A DNA stretch of 64,000 nucleotides from Flavobacterium nitrogenifigens (GTDB lineage: Bacteria; Bacteroidota; Bacteroidia; Flavobacteriales; Flavobacteriaceae): assembly GCF_003254565.1 (NCBI RefSeq), contig NZ_QJRI01000160.1, positions 1 to 64,000 of the forward strand. The letters are read 5' to 3'. The notes beneath the pieces are model-generated. The model worked only from the letters and a program-made list of their open reading frames with translations, did no database searches and had not been told where the DNA came from. Shown piece by piece: positions 10,801-22,033 of this stretch. The first letter of the stretch is position 1; each line of letters opens with the position of its first letter. The position numbers and the translations under genes are program-made.

Positions 10801-11819
10801 ATAAACCGCTTGTATTTGAGAGATTTTATCAAGGAGAACAGAGCCAGAATGAAACCGGCAGCGGTCTTGGACTGCATATTGCAAATGAGTACATACAGCT
10901 TCATGGCGGCACCATAACCATTGAAGATAATATTCCGCATGGGTGTGCATTTACCTTTAAAATCCCAATTAGAGAAAGCTCTGAAAAGAATTTGATGCTT
11001 AGTCCTGCTCATGCAGATATTATAACCATTGAAGAAGAAAAAACAGAAAGTCCTGCCCAGCAGCTCGTTCTTTTTGTGGATGACAATAAAGACCTGTGCG
11101 AATTTATAGAAGACAACCTAAAAGATGACTTTACAGTACTTACGGCCCATAATGGCCAAGAGGCTATTGAACTGCTGCAAAAACACAATATTACGGTTAT
11201 TGTAAGTGATGTAATGATGCCTGTTATGGATGGCATTGAGCTTTGCAAATTGGTCAAAACCAATATCTACTGGTCACATATTCCTGTAATTCTTCTTACA
11301 GCGCGCACTGCTGAGGAATATCATATAGACGGACTAAAATATGGAGCGGACGATTACATCACCAAACCATTTAATATCCATATTCTCAAACTTCGAATTA
11401 ATAAATTTATCGAATGGACCAAAAAGAGCCATGCCGCATTTAAACAAAAAATAGACGTTAATCCGCAGGAGATTACCATTACCTCTCTAGATGAAATTTT
11501 TATCGAAAAAGCTATAAAAGCGGTCGAACAGCATATTAGCGATACTGAATTCTCTGTAGAAAATCTTGGAGATTTTTTAGGCTTGAGCCGAGGGCATCTG
11601 TATAAAAAACTAATGTTTATAACAGGCAAAGGCCCTGCCGAATTCATCCGTACAATCCGATTGAAAAGAGGACGACAGCTTTTGGATAAAAGCCAGATGC
11701 AGGTTTCGCAGATAGCCTATGAAGTCGGATTTAATTCCCCAAAAAGGTTTTCAAAATACTTCCGTGAAGAATTTGGCTTGTCTCCTTCTGAATATCTAAA
11801 ACTTCATAAAAAACTGTAA
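7812..11819 (+). CDS. Hybrid two-component system regulator HTCS-1
   Basis: A one-protein sensor, kinase and transcription factor of the Bacteroidota HTCS type. Order (numbered from the ATG at 7812): signal peptide 1-24; periplasmic two-component propeller repeats with many DxxGxLWIGT-like strands to about 660; Y_Y_Y domain about 700-765; one membrane helix near 775-800; histidine kinase with NISHDLRTPL (His844), N-box NLLSNAFKYTPDGG and G-box GSGLGLHIA; receiver with SDVMMPVMDG (phospho-acceptor Asp1133) and TKPF; C-terminal AraC-type HTH ending SPSEYLK. An upstream ATG at 7794 adds MINLDR before the lysine-rich signal start; the inner ATG gives a better signal peptide. It ends convergently with the CE1 gene. 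It probably senses a xyloglucan oligosaccharide and activates the family A promoters; that link is inference. Confidence 0.93.
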   Translation: MKKHKALLLFLAVFGIISFQSILAQSNYIFHQLKTSEGFSSTNVKTFLRDSYGFLWIGTETGLNRYDGYEFKVYTTNSKKPNSLISNDILGLQEDGMGNIWVNFGHDNAIYNRDKDCFITDIGFLLNKLHIRADSNCKIYVDKKKNLWIFNKKNISFYDIKKRHTSIFTGVNIEDPFFISVTDNGESVYCIENSQKCWQLNSTTGHIKNITLPVSSRKNGTDEWHIAFLDSNNGLWVYFSNNPYEVSYQDHQTKKWSSITLKSSVDSDINFVSSIIENKPGEIWIGTDHKGLFIFDKSKNSITNCVQNPNKDNSLPSNNITCMYRDNDRTIWIGHSKKGLSFFNESFKNFINFKHPECSDISTIMEDHNEDLWIATDGKGLFKKDKKSGNTSRIPFPKAAITCLLEDRKNRIWIGTYQNGLFCWQNGVISQYTTKNSKLSNNNVWNLKQDRYGNIWIGSMGGKIQQLPSDATSFDSVISVFEDQVFALDMFYDLGDELLLGTGYGLFNIDITNNKKIVSYGNKKGTQKFKHFQISTVYKDKHNILWIAHNDGLNIWNPKKDTIYYFNKSNGLCDNSVSGILEDNRNNIWVTTPNGLSILTVSYDANDNLSISSKNYSVRDGLMDNYFNKHSILQLRNGDILLGNLDGYTIINPNKLLKENRPVSKIIFTGLTLGNQTIEVDSVYNGHKLLQHSTELLSKLTLRHDDRLITLKFTSTDLLNADKVKYFYRIEGFNSEWIPIQDNKIAISALPAGNYKLLVKAYDNASGWNDNIKVLALSVLPPFYLTIWAYLFYGLTISALIWYTVRRSKIRHHLKLEEQREKMNHEKEWQINEMKLNFFTNISHDLRTPLTLIITPLQVLLNDSMDEVMRKKINVIHKNAQQLLSLINSLLDFRKLDAGIVSLNLKASEFVSFAEDICSSFNVYAAERNIQLSFESEIDSLLMEFDKDKIQKTLANLLSNAFKYTPDGGKIQVKISRNDTQVCVKVLDTGSGINDKDKPLVFERFYQGEQSQNETGSGLGLHIANEYIQLHGGTITIEDNIPHGCAFTFKIPIRESSEKNLMLSPAHADIITIEEEKTESPAQQLVLFVDDNKDLCEFIEDNLKDDFTVLTAHNGQEAIELLQKHNITVIVSDVMMPVMDGIELCKLVKTNIYWSHIPVILLTARTAEEYHIDGLKYGADDYITKPFNIHILKLRINKFIEWTKKSHAAFKQKIDVNPQEITITSLDEIFIEKAIKAVEQHISDTEFSVENLGDFLGLSRGHLYKKLMFITGKGPAEFIRTIRLKRGRQLLDKSQMQVSQIAYEVGFNSPKRFSKYFREEFGLSPSEYLKLHKKL

Positions 11820-11832
11820 AAAACAGCGCAAT

Positions 11833-11870
11833 AAAAAGCAGCCTTTATATATGTTAAGGCTGCTTTTTTT
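11833..11870. terminator. Bidirectional intrinsic terminator between HTCS-1 and CE1
   Basis: Inverted repeat AAAAAGCAGCCTT / AAGGCTGCTTTTT with a 10-base loop, a U-run on the plus strand and the matching A-run on the other side. It lies between two converging genes, so it can end both transcripts. Confidence 0.9.
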
Positions 11871-11940
11871 TATTTTCTCAGACTATATGTTTTATCTAAA
11901 AGCGTTTTAAAAAAGAGTTATAAACTGCTTAAAAGAATTT

Positions 11941-14663
<2,723 letters not shown>

Positions 14664-14666
14664 TTT

Positions 14667-16241
14667 CTATTCCATTTTACCGGGTTTATATGTGAAACTG
14701 TCAAAATCCGCAAAGGCTTTGGTATTTTTATTTTGAGATGAGGCATACAGTCCAACATACACGCCAGTAAAACCTCCATTGGTCTCAGAGCTTAGATACC
14801 AAACATTGATTTTATCCAAAAACTTAAATTCCTTTCCATCCAAAGAATAATAGAAGCTGTAAAAATCCTTATTGCCTTCCACTTTCAAATAAATTGTATC
14901 GGCAGGAATTTCCACTTCAGATGCGGTATGATTCAGTATGCCCATTTTATAACGCAATACCAATTTATTTTTGCCTTTTTCTGTTTTTTTCAAAGAAAGG
15001 TCGTAATGCGCCTGACTCGAATAGAAGATGGTCATTCCAGCGTCATCTCCACTTTTTGCATTATCCAATGACATCACGGTGGAAGCTGAAAAATCAATAT
15101 GTTCCTGTCTGCGCCCTACAAAAGTTGGCGAATCATTGTCGTCTAAAGATACCGAAGTAGCTTTTAATCGCAATGAACCTTTCCTTTCGGTAAGTGAATA
15201 TTGCTGTAGGAAAGGATTTCTAAGATAATTCCAATCGGTTCCGAGCTTTATTTCATCAAAATTAGTAGAATAATCATGAGGTTTTACAGCCTGTACCGGT
15301 AAAGTAGGCACATTCATATCTATATTAACCGTTCCATTGCCATTTATTACGGGCCAAGCATTTGCATCCCATCTTACAGGAGCCAAAAATGTTTCTCTAC
15401 CTAACACGTGGTGCAGCAGACTTTGCGGACGGAAAGCCAGAAAGACAATCCACCAAGAACCATCATGCGCCTGAATAAAATCGCCATGCCCTGTACCTTG
15501 AATCGGATTGCTTTGAGCGATTTCATTGATATGGGTCAAAATCGGGTTGGCAGGATTGGATTCATAGGGTCCGTAAATGTTCCTGCTTCTCGCTATGGTT
15601 ATTTTATGGCCGTATTCTGTACCTCCTTCAGAAATAAGCAAATAGTACCAGCTGTCTTTTTTATAAATGTGCGGCGCTTCAGGATAACGTCCTCCTGTTC
15701 CATTCCACACCGTTTGTCCTTTGGTGAGTTTTTTTCCTGTTTTAATATCAATTTCGCAGATCGTAATGCCATTCTGATTCGATACAAAATAAGATTTGCC
15801 ATCCTCAAAATATAAAGAAGGATCTATACCGCCTTGATCGACAAAAACGGGTTCTGACCATTCTCCTGCAGGATTATCGGTATGCACATAAAAATTTCCT
15901 CCACCCGATACATTGGTTGTGACCATATAAAAACGGCCTTCATGATAACGGATTGTAGGCGCATAGATCCCAGCTGAAGGAGCGCATTTGTCTAATTTGA
16001 GCTGAGAAGCACGCGTAAGGCAATGCCCAATTTTGGTCCAATTGATTAAATCTTTACTGTGAAAAACAGGAACTCCCGGAAAATACTCAAAACTGGAAGT
16101 GACCAAATAATAGTCATCTCCTACCCTGCAAACGCTCGGATCGGGATGAAATCCAGAAATGACTGGATTCTTGTATCCTTGCGCATTCAAAAAATGGCAG
16201 CATCCGACTATAGTAATTAAAAGGAAAATTATTCTTTTCAT
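14667..16241 (-). CDS. GH43 arabinofuranosidase/xylosidase (subfamily 12-like)
   Basis: A 524-residue five-bladed propeller enzyme with a C-terminal beta-sandwich (from about residue 330). The GH43 triad is visible: base Asp34 in GFHPDPSV, Asp140 in GGIDPSL, acid Glu188 in RYPEAPH. The propeller plus laminarin-like C-domain layout and the xyloglucan context match the GH43_12 enzymes of the Bacteroides ovatus xyloglucan locus, which remove L-arabinofuranose from arabino-xyloglucan. The N-terminus can be read as a lipobox (IVGC, Cys14) or as a type I signal peptide (LNAQ), so anchoring is undecided. It is tightly packed, 22 bases after GH3 and 3 bases before GH2. Beta-xylosidase activity is the main alternative. 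Confidence 0.85.
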   Translation of the reverse strand: MKRIIFLLITIVGCCHFLNAQGYKNPVISGFHPDPSVCRVGDDYYLVTSSFEYFPGVPVFHSKDLINWTKIGHCLTRASQLKLDKCAPSAGIYAPTIRYHEGRFYMVTTNVSGGGNFYVHTDNPAGEWSEPVFVDQGGIDPSLYFEDGKSYFVSNQNGITICEIDIKTGKKLTKGQTVWNGTGGRYPEAPHIYKKDSWYYLLISEGGTEYGHKITIARSRNIYGPYESNPANPILTHINEIAQSNPIQGTGHGDFIQAHDGSWWIVFLAFRPQSLLHHVLGRETFLAPVRWDANAWPVINGNGTVNIDMNVPTLPVQAVKPHDYSTNFDEIKLGTDWNYLRNPFLQQYSLTERKGSLRLKATSVSLDDNDSPTFVGRRQEHIDFSASTVMSLDNAKSGDDAGMTIFYSSQAHYDLSLKKTEKGKNKLVLRYKMGILNHTASEVEIPADTIYLKVEGNKDFYSFYYSLDGKEFKFLDKINVWYLSSETNGGFTGVYVGLYASSQNKNTKAFADFDSFTYKPGKME

Positions 16242-16263
16242 AATTGTAAATTATTGCAATGCT

Positions 16264-18468
16264 TTATTTTAAATTAAAATCTGCCACACCTCTAATATCA
16301 GTAGCCGAAGCTCCAATCATGATTTTGAATTTGCCCGGTTCTGCAACCCATTCTTTTTTAGTGTCGTCGTAATAAGAAAGATCTTCTTTTGTTACAGTGA
16401 AATGCACTGTTTTTTCTTGTCCCGGTTCAAGCGAAATTTTTTCAAATCCTTTTAACTCCTTAATTGGACGAGGCAGGCTAGATGTTTCGTCACTAACATA
16501 AAGCTGCACAACTTCTTTTCCTGCCACTTTTCCTGTGTTTTTTATGGAAACTGCCACCTCTAAAGAGTCAGCAGCTGTAATAGTTTTTGATGAAACGGCC
16601 GGCTTTCCGTACTGGAATGTGGTGTAGCTCAATCCATATCCGAATGGGAAAAGCACAGGGATTTTTTTAGTATCGTACCAGCGGTATCCTACCAAAATAT
16701 CTTCTTTATAATAGACATTATTTCCATCACCCGGATAACAAAGCTGGTCAAAAGAATGTGCCCCTACGTCTTCCAGTTTTTTAGGAAATGAAATAGGGAG
16801 TTTTCCTGACGGGTTTGCTTCACCCGAAATAATATCGGCCAAAGCATTTCCTGCTTCCGAGCCAAGATACCATCCTTGCAAAACGGCTTTTGTTTTGTTA
16901 AGCCAAGGCATCAAAACTGCATTTCCGCTTAGTAAAACAACCGCAACGTTATGATTCACTTTCTGAATTTCTTTAATAAGCTTATCTTGACCAAACGGCA
17001 GGCTCAATGATTTACGGTCTCCGCTTTCGCAATCCTGAAAATAATTTTTATTCAGCCCTCCAACAAAAAGCACTATATCAGCCTGGCGGGCAGTCTCGAT
17101 AGCTGCATTTTGCAAAGAATCAAGTTTTAATTTAGAGGGTTCTTCGGCGCCATAAAGCGGTCTTCCCGAAGCATATCCCATACTGTAAACAATATTATTT
17201 TCGCCGTATTTATTTTTTAATCCTTGTAAAGGAGAAATTTCGTAAGCCGCTTTCAATGACGTAGAACCGCCGCCAACAATCAGGCTTTTCACGGCATTTT
17301 CACCTATCACCGCAATTTTTTTGTATCTGCCTTCTGGAATAGGCAAAAACTGTTTCTCATTTTTAAGCAATACGATTCCTTCCTGTGCTATTTTTCTAGC
17401 CGCATCGCTATGTTCTGGAGAAACAAAACGGCCATAAAGACGATTGGCGCTCATAGTGGTGCGGAAAATCATTCGGAGAATTCGGCTTGCTTTATCGTCA
17501 AGTTTTGACATCTCGTATTTGCCCGATTTAATTCCCTTTAAAAAAGGATCGGCTAAATAATAGCTCGAGAAAGGAAAATAGCCTTGCGTGGTCAATCCGT
17601 TTGTATAAGTGCCCATTTCAATATCAAGTCCGCCATTGACCGCTTCATCCGTATTGTGGACACCTCCCCAATCGCTAACCACTACACCATCAAATTTCCA
17701 GTCGTTTTTTAAGATTTGGTTGAGCAAGATGTCGTTATGGCAGCAGTGCACTCCCCATATTTTGTTGTATGCTCCCATGATGGACCATACCTTTCCTTCC
17801 TGAACTGCCGCTTTGAAGGCTGGCAGATAAATCTCATGCAAGGCGCGATCGCTTACGTTGACATTAATTTCACCACGGGCGATTTCCTGATTGTTCAGTG
17901 CGAAATGTTTCACGCACGCTGCCACTCCATTAGACTGCACGCCTTGCACGTATGGAACTACCAATCGCGAAGCCAAAAAAGGATCTTCGCCCATGTATTC
18001 GAAATTTCGCCCATTAAGTGGCGTACGGTAAATATTGACGCCAGGCCCTAACAGCATGGTTTTGTTTCGGTATCGGGCTTCTTCTCCAATAGATGTGCCG
18101 TAAAGCTGCGCAATCTTTGGGTTGAATGTTGCCGCTAGACAGGTTAAAGCCGGAAAAGCAGTGCAGGAATCATTCGTCCATTGTGCTGAGTTCCATTCAT
18201 CCCACAATTTTTCATCGCTCACTCCATGCGATCCGTCTGATGACCATACATCTGGTATGCCCAGACGCGGAACTCCTTTGGAGCTGAACTTTGACTGCGC
18301 ATGGCAAAGTGCCACTTTTTCTTCTGCCGTCATTCGCGATAAGGCATCCTTTACACGAACTTCTATCGGTTGGCTTTGATCTAAATAAAGAGCCCTTTGT
18401 GCCCATCCAAAAATTGGTGAGAGGAAAAAATATAGTAATAGCAATACAGTGATATATCTTTTTTTCAT
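16264..18468 (-). CDS. GH3 beta-glucosidase
   Basis: Exported (signal ending GWAQ), 734 residues, with the three usual domains: N-terminal barrel, alpha/beta sandwich and a fibronectin III-like C-domain (from about residue 640). The nucleophile is in VVVSDWGGVHN (Asp266) and the substrate-binding KHFALNNQE is at about 188. The acid/base loop carries CESGDRKSLSLP, the E-x-G-D-R-x-x-L-x-LP form. It is predicted to remove backbone glucose from xyloglucan oligosaccharides after the xylosidase has exposed it. It lies between GH97 and GH43 in the same minus-strand group. It differs clearly from the BglX-like GH3 at 43792, so the window encodes two GH3 lineages. Confidence 0.87.
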   Translation of the reverse strand: MKKRYITVLLLLYFFLSPIFGWAQRALYLDQSQPIEVRVKDALSRMTAEEKVALCHAQSKFSSKGVPRLGIPDVWSSDGSHGVSDEKLWDEWNSAQWTNDSCTAFPALTCLAATFNPKIAQLYGTSIGEEARYRNKTMLLGPGVNIYRTPLNGRNFEYMGEDPFLASRLVVPYVQGVQSNGVAACVKHFALNNQEIARGEINVNVSDRALHEIYLPAFKAAVQEGKVWSIMGAYNKIWGVHCCHNDILLNQILKNDWKFDGVVVSDWGGVHNTDEAVNGGLDIEMGTYTNGLTTQGYFPFSSYYLADPFLKGIKSGKYEMSKLDDKASRILRMIFRTTMSANRLYGRFVSPEHSDAARKIAQEGIVLLKNEKQFLPIPEGRYKKIAVIGENAVKSLIVGGGSTSLKAAYEISPLQGLKNKYGENNIVYSMGYASGRPLYGAEEPSKLKLDSLQNAAIETARQADIVLFVGGLNKNYFQDCESGDRKSLSLPFGQDKLIKEIQKVNHNVAVVLLSGNAVLMPWLNKTKAVLQGWYLGSEAGNALADIISGEANPSGKLPISFPKKLEDVGAHSFDQLCYPGDGNNVYYKEDILVGYRWYDTKKIPVLFPFGYGLSYTTFQYGKPAVSSKTITAADSLEVAVSIKNTGKVAGKEVVQLYVSDETSSLPRPIKELKGFEKISLEPGQEKTVHFTVTKEDLSYYDDTKKEWVAEPGKFKIMIGASATDIRGVADFNLK

Positions 18469-18555
18469 TATGGTATATTTTCTAATTATTTATGAAATCA
18501 CGAACAATCCTTCCCTTAATTGAAATAAGCAGAGCATCATTCCATGATATTTCAA

Positions 18556-20538
18556 TTACTTTTCTGGATTAATTATAATCGCAAAACCGCCTCCAGGTGC
18601 CATCTGCACTTTCAGCTTAGCGGCATTTGTAACTTTAATTATTTCGCGCTTATAATCTGTAGGATCTTTTTCGGCATTCAAACCGTCTTTAAAAACTTCT
18701 GCTGTAAAGCTTCCTTTTTCAAGGAAAGATAAATCGATCTCTATTTCTCTAGCCGACCAATTGGTTAGTCCGCCTACAAACCATGTATTGCCTTTTTTTC
18801 TGGCAATAGCTGCATATTCGCTCACTTTTCCATCCAGCGCAACAGTTTCATCAAAAGTGGTTGGAATTTGAGATATAAATGTGGTGCTTTCCTGCTCTTT
18901 CATATAAGCTGTTGGACTATCTGCCATCATTTGCAGCGGCGCTTCATAAAGAACATACATTCCCAACTGATGGCATCTTGTACCTTGGCTCATAGGCAGT
19001 GAATTGCTTGGACGAAAATCTGCTTTTGTAGCATTGCGCATTGCTCCCGGCGTATAATCCATAGGGCCGGCCAGCATTCTTATAAAAGGTATGCTTGTTT
19101 CATAATGCGGCATGTCATCATGTGGTGTCCATTTGGCATTTTCCAATCCTTTAACGCCTTCAAAATTCACAATATTAGGATAGGTTCTTTGAATGCCCGT
19201 TGGCTTATACATTCCGTGATAGTCAATAAGAAGTTTATAAGAAGCCGCTTTATTGGCAATATTATAAAGAGAATTTACCATTTTTTGATCGTCGCGGTCT
19301 ATGAAATCTATTTTAAAGCCTTTCACTCCCATATTCGAATACTTCGCAAATGCATCATCTAAAACCTGATTTATCGCATACCATGAAGCCCAAAGGATGA
19401 TTCCGACATTTTTTTTCTTACCATATTCTATAAGCTCCTTAATGTCCATCGCAGGCGAAATCTTCAAGATATCCGTTTCTTCACTCCATCCCTCGTCTAT
19501 CACCACATATTCAATATTGTTTTTAGAAGCAAAATCGATATAATATTTATAAGTCTGCGTATTGATTCCTGCCTTAAAATCTACTTTCGATATATTCCAA
19601 TCATTCCACCAGTCCCAAGCAACTTTACCGGGCTTTATCCAGCTTATATCTGAAATTTGTGAAGGCGAAGAAAGTTTCTGAACCATATCATTATTCAAAA
19701 GCTCGCTGTCTTTTTCGCTTATTATGACTGCCCTCCAAGGAAAACTTCTGCTGCCATTTGTTTCAGCAATGTAGTTCTCTCTCTCAGAGACCATGTAATT
19801 CATTTTATTATAGCCTCCTAAACGTTCTTTTTTTGGATAACGGGCAAATATTCCCTTCAGGCCATATTGTGCCTCATTATTGCGTGTTAAGAACATCCCC
19901 GGATAATCTTGGAGTTCAGCCTCAATAATAGCTGCTTTTTTTCCATTCCCTAAATCAACAAGAAGCGGAGAAATAGCCAATGAATCTTTGACGAATTTAG
20001 AAAGCGGAATTTCATCATAAAGCGCTTCAAAAGCAGAAGTGTACATGTCTTTTTCTCTTAAATCGCGAACATAGGGCACAAAAGCTTTATGGTCTTGGCT
20101 GAAGTTAAAACTGGTTTCTTCAGATGCAATGGCAATTTTTTTATTCTTATTTGTAAAAAAACGATACGCTACACCATCATTATAGGCTCTTAGTATCAGT
20201 CCAAAATTCCCTTTAAAATTCACAATCAGCTGATTGTATTGGTCCACAACCGTTTTCTTTTTATAAACAGGCGTTTCAAAAGTAGTGTTGGAAGCCGATT
20301 TTTTAGTGCTAGTAATTTTAGCATTGTTTCCTAAAATCTCTCCGCTGCCCAAGGTTAGTGAAATAGCAGAAGGAGCAACGACTTCTGTATTGTTATGTTT
20401 TACAGACCATCGGATTTTGGTTCCGTTTTCTAAATCCATCTCAATCTTTCCGTTGGGAGATTTGAGATGAAGCACTTGCGCCGATCCGCTTGCCGATAAA
20501 AATATAAAAATAATTGCCTGTAATAAAGTCCTGTTCAT
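18556..20538 (-). CDS. GH97 alpha-glycosidase (retaining alpha-galactosidase-like)
   Basis: Exported 660-residue enzyme with the GH97 N-terminal beta-supersandwich, a barrel (about 270-540) and a C-terminal beta-sandwich. In the barrel GVKGFKIDFIDRDDQ puts an Asp (Asp411) where the retaining GH97 enzymes such as the Bacteroides alpha-galactosidase have their nucleophile. Inverting SusB-type alpha-glucosidases lack this Asp and use glutamates, so alpha-galactosidase or a related retaining activity is favoured. VWFEG-like NFEGVKG and the PMDYTPGAM loop are also typical. It is the first gene of GH97-GH3-GH43-GH2-CE1 and has a family A regulator site 200-230 bases upstream. Alpha-galactose is not a usual xyloglucan side chain, so the true substrate is open. 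Confidence 0.87.
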   Translation of the reverse strand: MNRTLLQAIIFIFLSASGSAQVLHLKSPNGKIEMDLENGTKIRWSVKHNNTEVVAPSAISLTLGSGEILGNNAKITSTKKSASNTTFETPVYKKKTVVDQYNQLIVNFKGNFGLILRAYNDGVAYRFFTNKNKKIAIASEETSFNFSQDHKAFVPYVRDLREKDMYTSAFEALYDEIPLSKFVKDSLAISPLLVDLGNGKKAAIIEAELQDYPGMFLTRNNEAQYGLKGIFARYPKKERLGGYNKMNYMVSERENYIAETNGSRSFPWRAVIISEKDSELLNNDMVQKLSSPSQISDISWIKPGKVAWDWWNDWNISKVDFKAGINTQTYKYYIDFASKNNIEYVVIDEGWSEETDILKISPAMDIKELIEYGKKKNVGIILWASWYAINQVLDDAFAKYSNMGVKGFKIDFIDRDDQKMVNSLYNIANKAASYKLLIDYHGMYKPTGIQRTYPNIVNFEGVKGLENAKWTPHDDMPHYETSIPFIRMLAGPMDYTPGAMRNATKADFRPSNSLPMSQGTRCHQLGMYVLYEAPLQMMADSPTAYMKEQESTTFISQIPTTFDETVALDGKVSEYAAIARKKGNTWFVGGLTNWSAREIEIDLSFLEKGSFTAEVFKDGLNAEKDPTDYKREIIKVTNAAKLKVQMAPGGGFAIIINPEK

Positions 20539-20706
20539 TTGATGTGTGGTTATTCTAGTTAGTAATTACATGTTTTTTAGTGCGCTTTGAAAAAACTTAA
20601 AAAACGTTCGTGTAAGCGTTATCTCTTTTGGAAAACTATTTTGACATCTCGCTGCACTAATTCATATTGGTAATTTGAATTATAGCTTCGAAGTTTTTTC
20701 AACGGG

Positions 20707-20770
20707 CAAATTTGACAAGAAAAAATAGCTGAATACGGTACGATTTGTATTAAAAAAGGGCAATAATTGT
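20707..20770 (-). promoter_or_regulatory. Family A direct-repeat regulator site and -7 element upstream of GH97 operon
   Basis: Reading the minus strand: half-site ACAATTATTGCCC starts at 20770 and half-site ACAAATCGTACCG at 20748, 22 bp apart. CAAATTTG, a 5-of-6 match to the Bacteroidota -7 consensus TAnnTTTG, starts at 20714, 34 bp after the second half-site. The same layout with the same spacings occurs upstream of the SusC gene at 42068. Predicted activator is HTCS-1. Confidence 0.65.
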
Positions 20771-20879
20771 TGTAATCATCAATATTTTAGACCATATAAA
20801 GATGAATCGATTGGTTTTCCAAAAAGATCTGCTTCCGCAAATAGATAGATAGTGGCTGAGAAATTAAATATAGGTTCTT

Positions 20880-21071
20880 GCCCGTTGGGTGCAATTGCTC
20901 CAAATTTAATTTTAACACATAGAAACATAGATTCAGAAAAGCTTAAAAAAGGCGTTTCACTAGTTTAAATGCACATAGCAGTTATATGAAAGAAATAAAT
21001 TTCTCTTTTGGAGACTTTAAAAAACATAAAATCTATGTTCCTATGTGCTTAAATTTTATATACCAACGGGT
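20880..21071. mobile_element. MITE-like element with terminal inverted repeats and 9-bp target duplication
   Basis: A non-coding segment of 192 bases. Its ends are inverted (CCCGTTGG at 20881 and CCAACGGG at 21063). Inside, CACATAGAAACATAGATT at about 20916-20933 is matched in inverted orientation by ATCTATGTTCCTATGTG at 21031-21047, with AT-rich extensions on both sides. The 9-mer TAGGTTCTT lies directly outside both ends (20871-20879 and 21072-21080), as a target-site duplication would. It carries no gene, so it would need a transposase in trans. It sits directly after the esterase stop codon. The alternative is a large non-mobile palindrome. Confidence 0.55.
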
Positions 21072-21080
21072 TAGGTTCTT

Positions 21081-22013
21081 TTAATTGATCAAGCCTTTTG
21101 ATTTAAGCCATCTGCCGCATGCCAGACTCCAATCAGACTCTGTGCCGCCAGATTTGCCAAGTCCATAGCCATGTCCTCCTTTTTCGTAGATATGGAGTTC
21201 GCAAGGAATTTTATTTTTCTTTAGCGCTAAAGCATATTCTATACTGTTTTCTACCGGTACAGCATCATCATTCATTGAATGCACTAAAAATGCTGTCGGA
21301 GTTTCACTATTGACTTGCAATTCGTTTGAAAAATTATTAACCTGCTCCGCTGATGGTTTTTCACCCAAAAGGTTGATTCTCGATCCCATATGTGTGATAC
21401 CTTCACGCATTGATATTACAGGATATATCAGCAATGAAAAATCTGGACGCGCACTAGTCGCATCTGCATCATCATATGCTTTTGCATTAAAATGCGTAGA
21501 AAGAGTAGATGCCAAATGCCCGCCGGCAGAAAACCCCATAATGCCAATCTTTTTAGGATCGATTCCCCACTCTTTGGCCCTGCTTCTAACCAAACGGATA
21601 GCACGCTGTCCGTCTTGCATAGGACCAACCGATTTATCAGCCATTATCGCAGCATCTGGCAATCTGTATTTTAGTACAAAAGCCGTAATGCCAAGACTAT
21701 TGAGCCATTGCGCAACCTGTTTTCCCTCATGGCCGATAGCCATTCCAGAATAACCTCCTCCAGGGCAGATAACAACGGCTGTCCCTGTTGCTTTTTCTGC
21801 AGGAGCAGGATACACATCTAATCTCGGATTTGTGACACGCTGCATCCAGCTATCGTCTGAATTGGTTTCTTTATAATCGGCATTAGCGATTGCGCCTGGC
21901 GCTTTCTTATCCCAAAGATTAATGGTTTTACTTTGTCCAAATGTTTTACCTGCTACCATAAGCATAATAAGCAATGCGATTCTAATTCCTTTTGTTTTCA
22001 AAATATCTTTCAT
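21081..22013 (-). CDS. Alpha/beta-hydrolase esterase (acetyl-xylan/BD-FAE-like)
   Basis: Exported alpha/beta-hydrolase of 310 residues from the ATG at 22013. A longer frame reaches back to 22073, but its first 20 codons are basic, overlap the upstream GH97 stop and precede the real signal peptide (ILKTKGIRIALLIMLMVAGKTFGQ). The oxyanion motif is CPGGGYSG and the nucleophile elbow GFSAGGHLAS (Ser162 in this numbering). The acid is probably in MNDDAVP and the histidine in KGGHGYG. The family includes bacterial acetylxylan and feruloyl esterases from hemicellulose loci. As the last gene of GH29-GH2-GH2-GH97-esterase it probably removes acetyl groups. It is unrelated to the CE1 and SGNH esterases, so the locus holds three esterase folds. 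Confidence 0.82.
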   Translation of the reverse strand: MKDILKTKGIRIALLIMLMVAGKTFGQSKTINLWDKKAPGAIANADYKETNSDDSWMQRVTNPRLDVYPAPAEKATGTAVVICPGGGYSGMAIGHEGKQVAQWLNSLGITAFVLKYRLPDAAIMADKSVGPMQDGQRAIRLVRSRAKEWGIDPKKIGIMGFSAGGHLASTLSTHFNAKAYDDADATSARPDFSLLIYPVISMREGITHMGSRINLLGEKPSAEQVNNFSNELQVNSETPTAFLVHSMNDDAVPVENSIEYALALKKNKIPCELHIYEKGGHGYGLGKSGGTESDWSLACGRWLKSKGLIN

Positions 22014-22033
22014 TTTAATTATCAATATTCTAA

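Noticed and set aside
10283..11012. Minus-strand frames of 131 and 135 codons
   Set aside because: Antisense to the kinase domain of HTCS-1, whose motifs are intact in the plus frame.
20698..20714. Another end of the MITE-like element (CAACGGGCAAATTTG)
   Set aside because: Only CAACGGG matches. No inverted partner or flanking duplication was found, and the CAAATTTG here fits the -7 element of the GH97 promoter.
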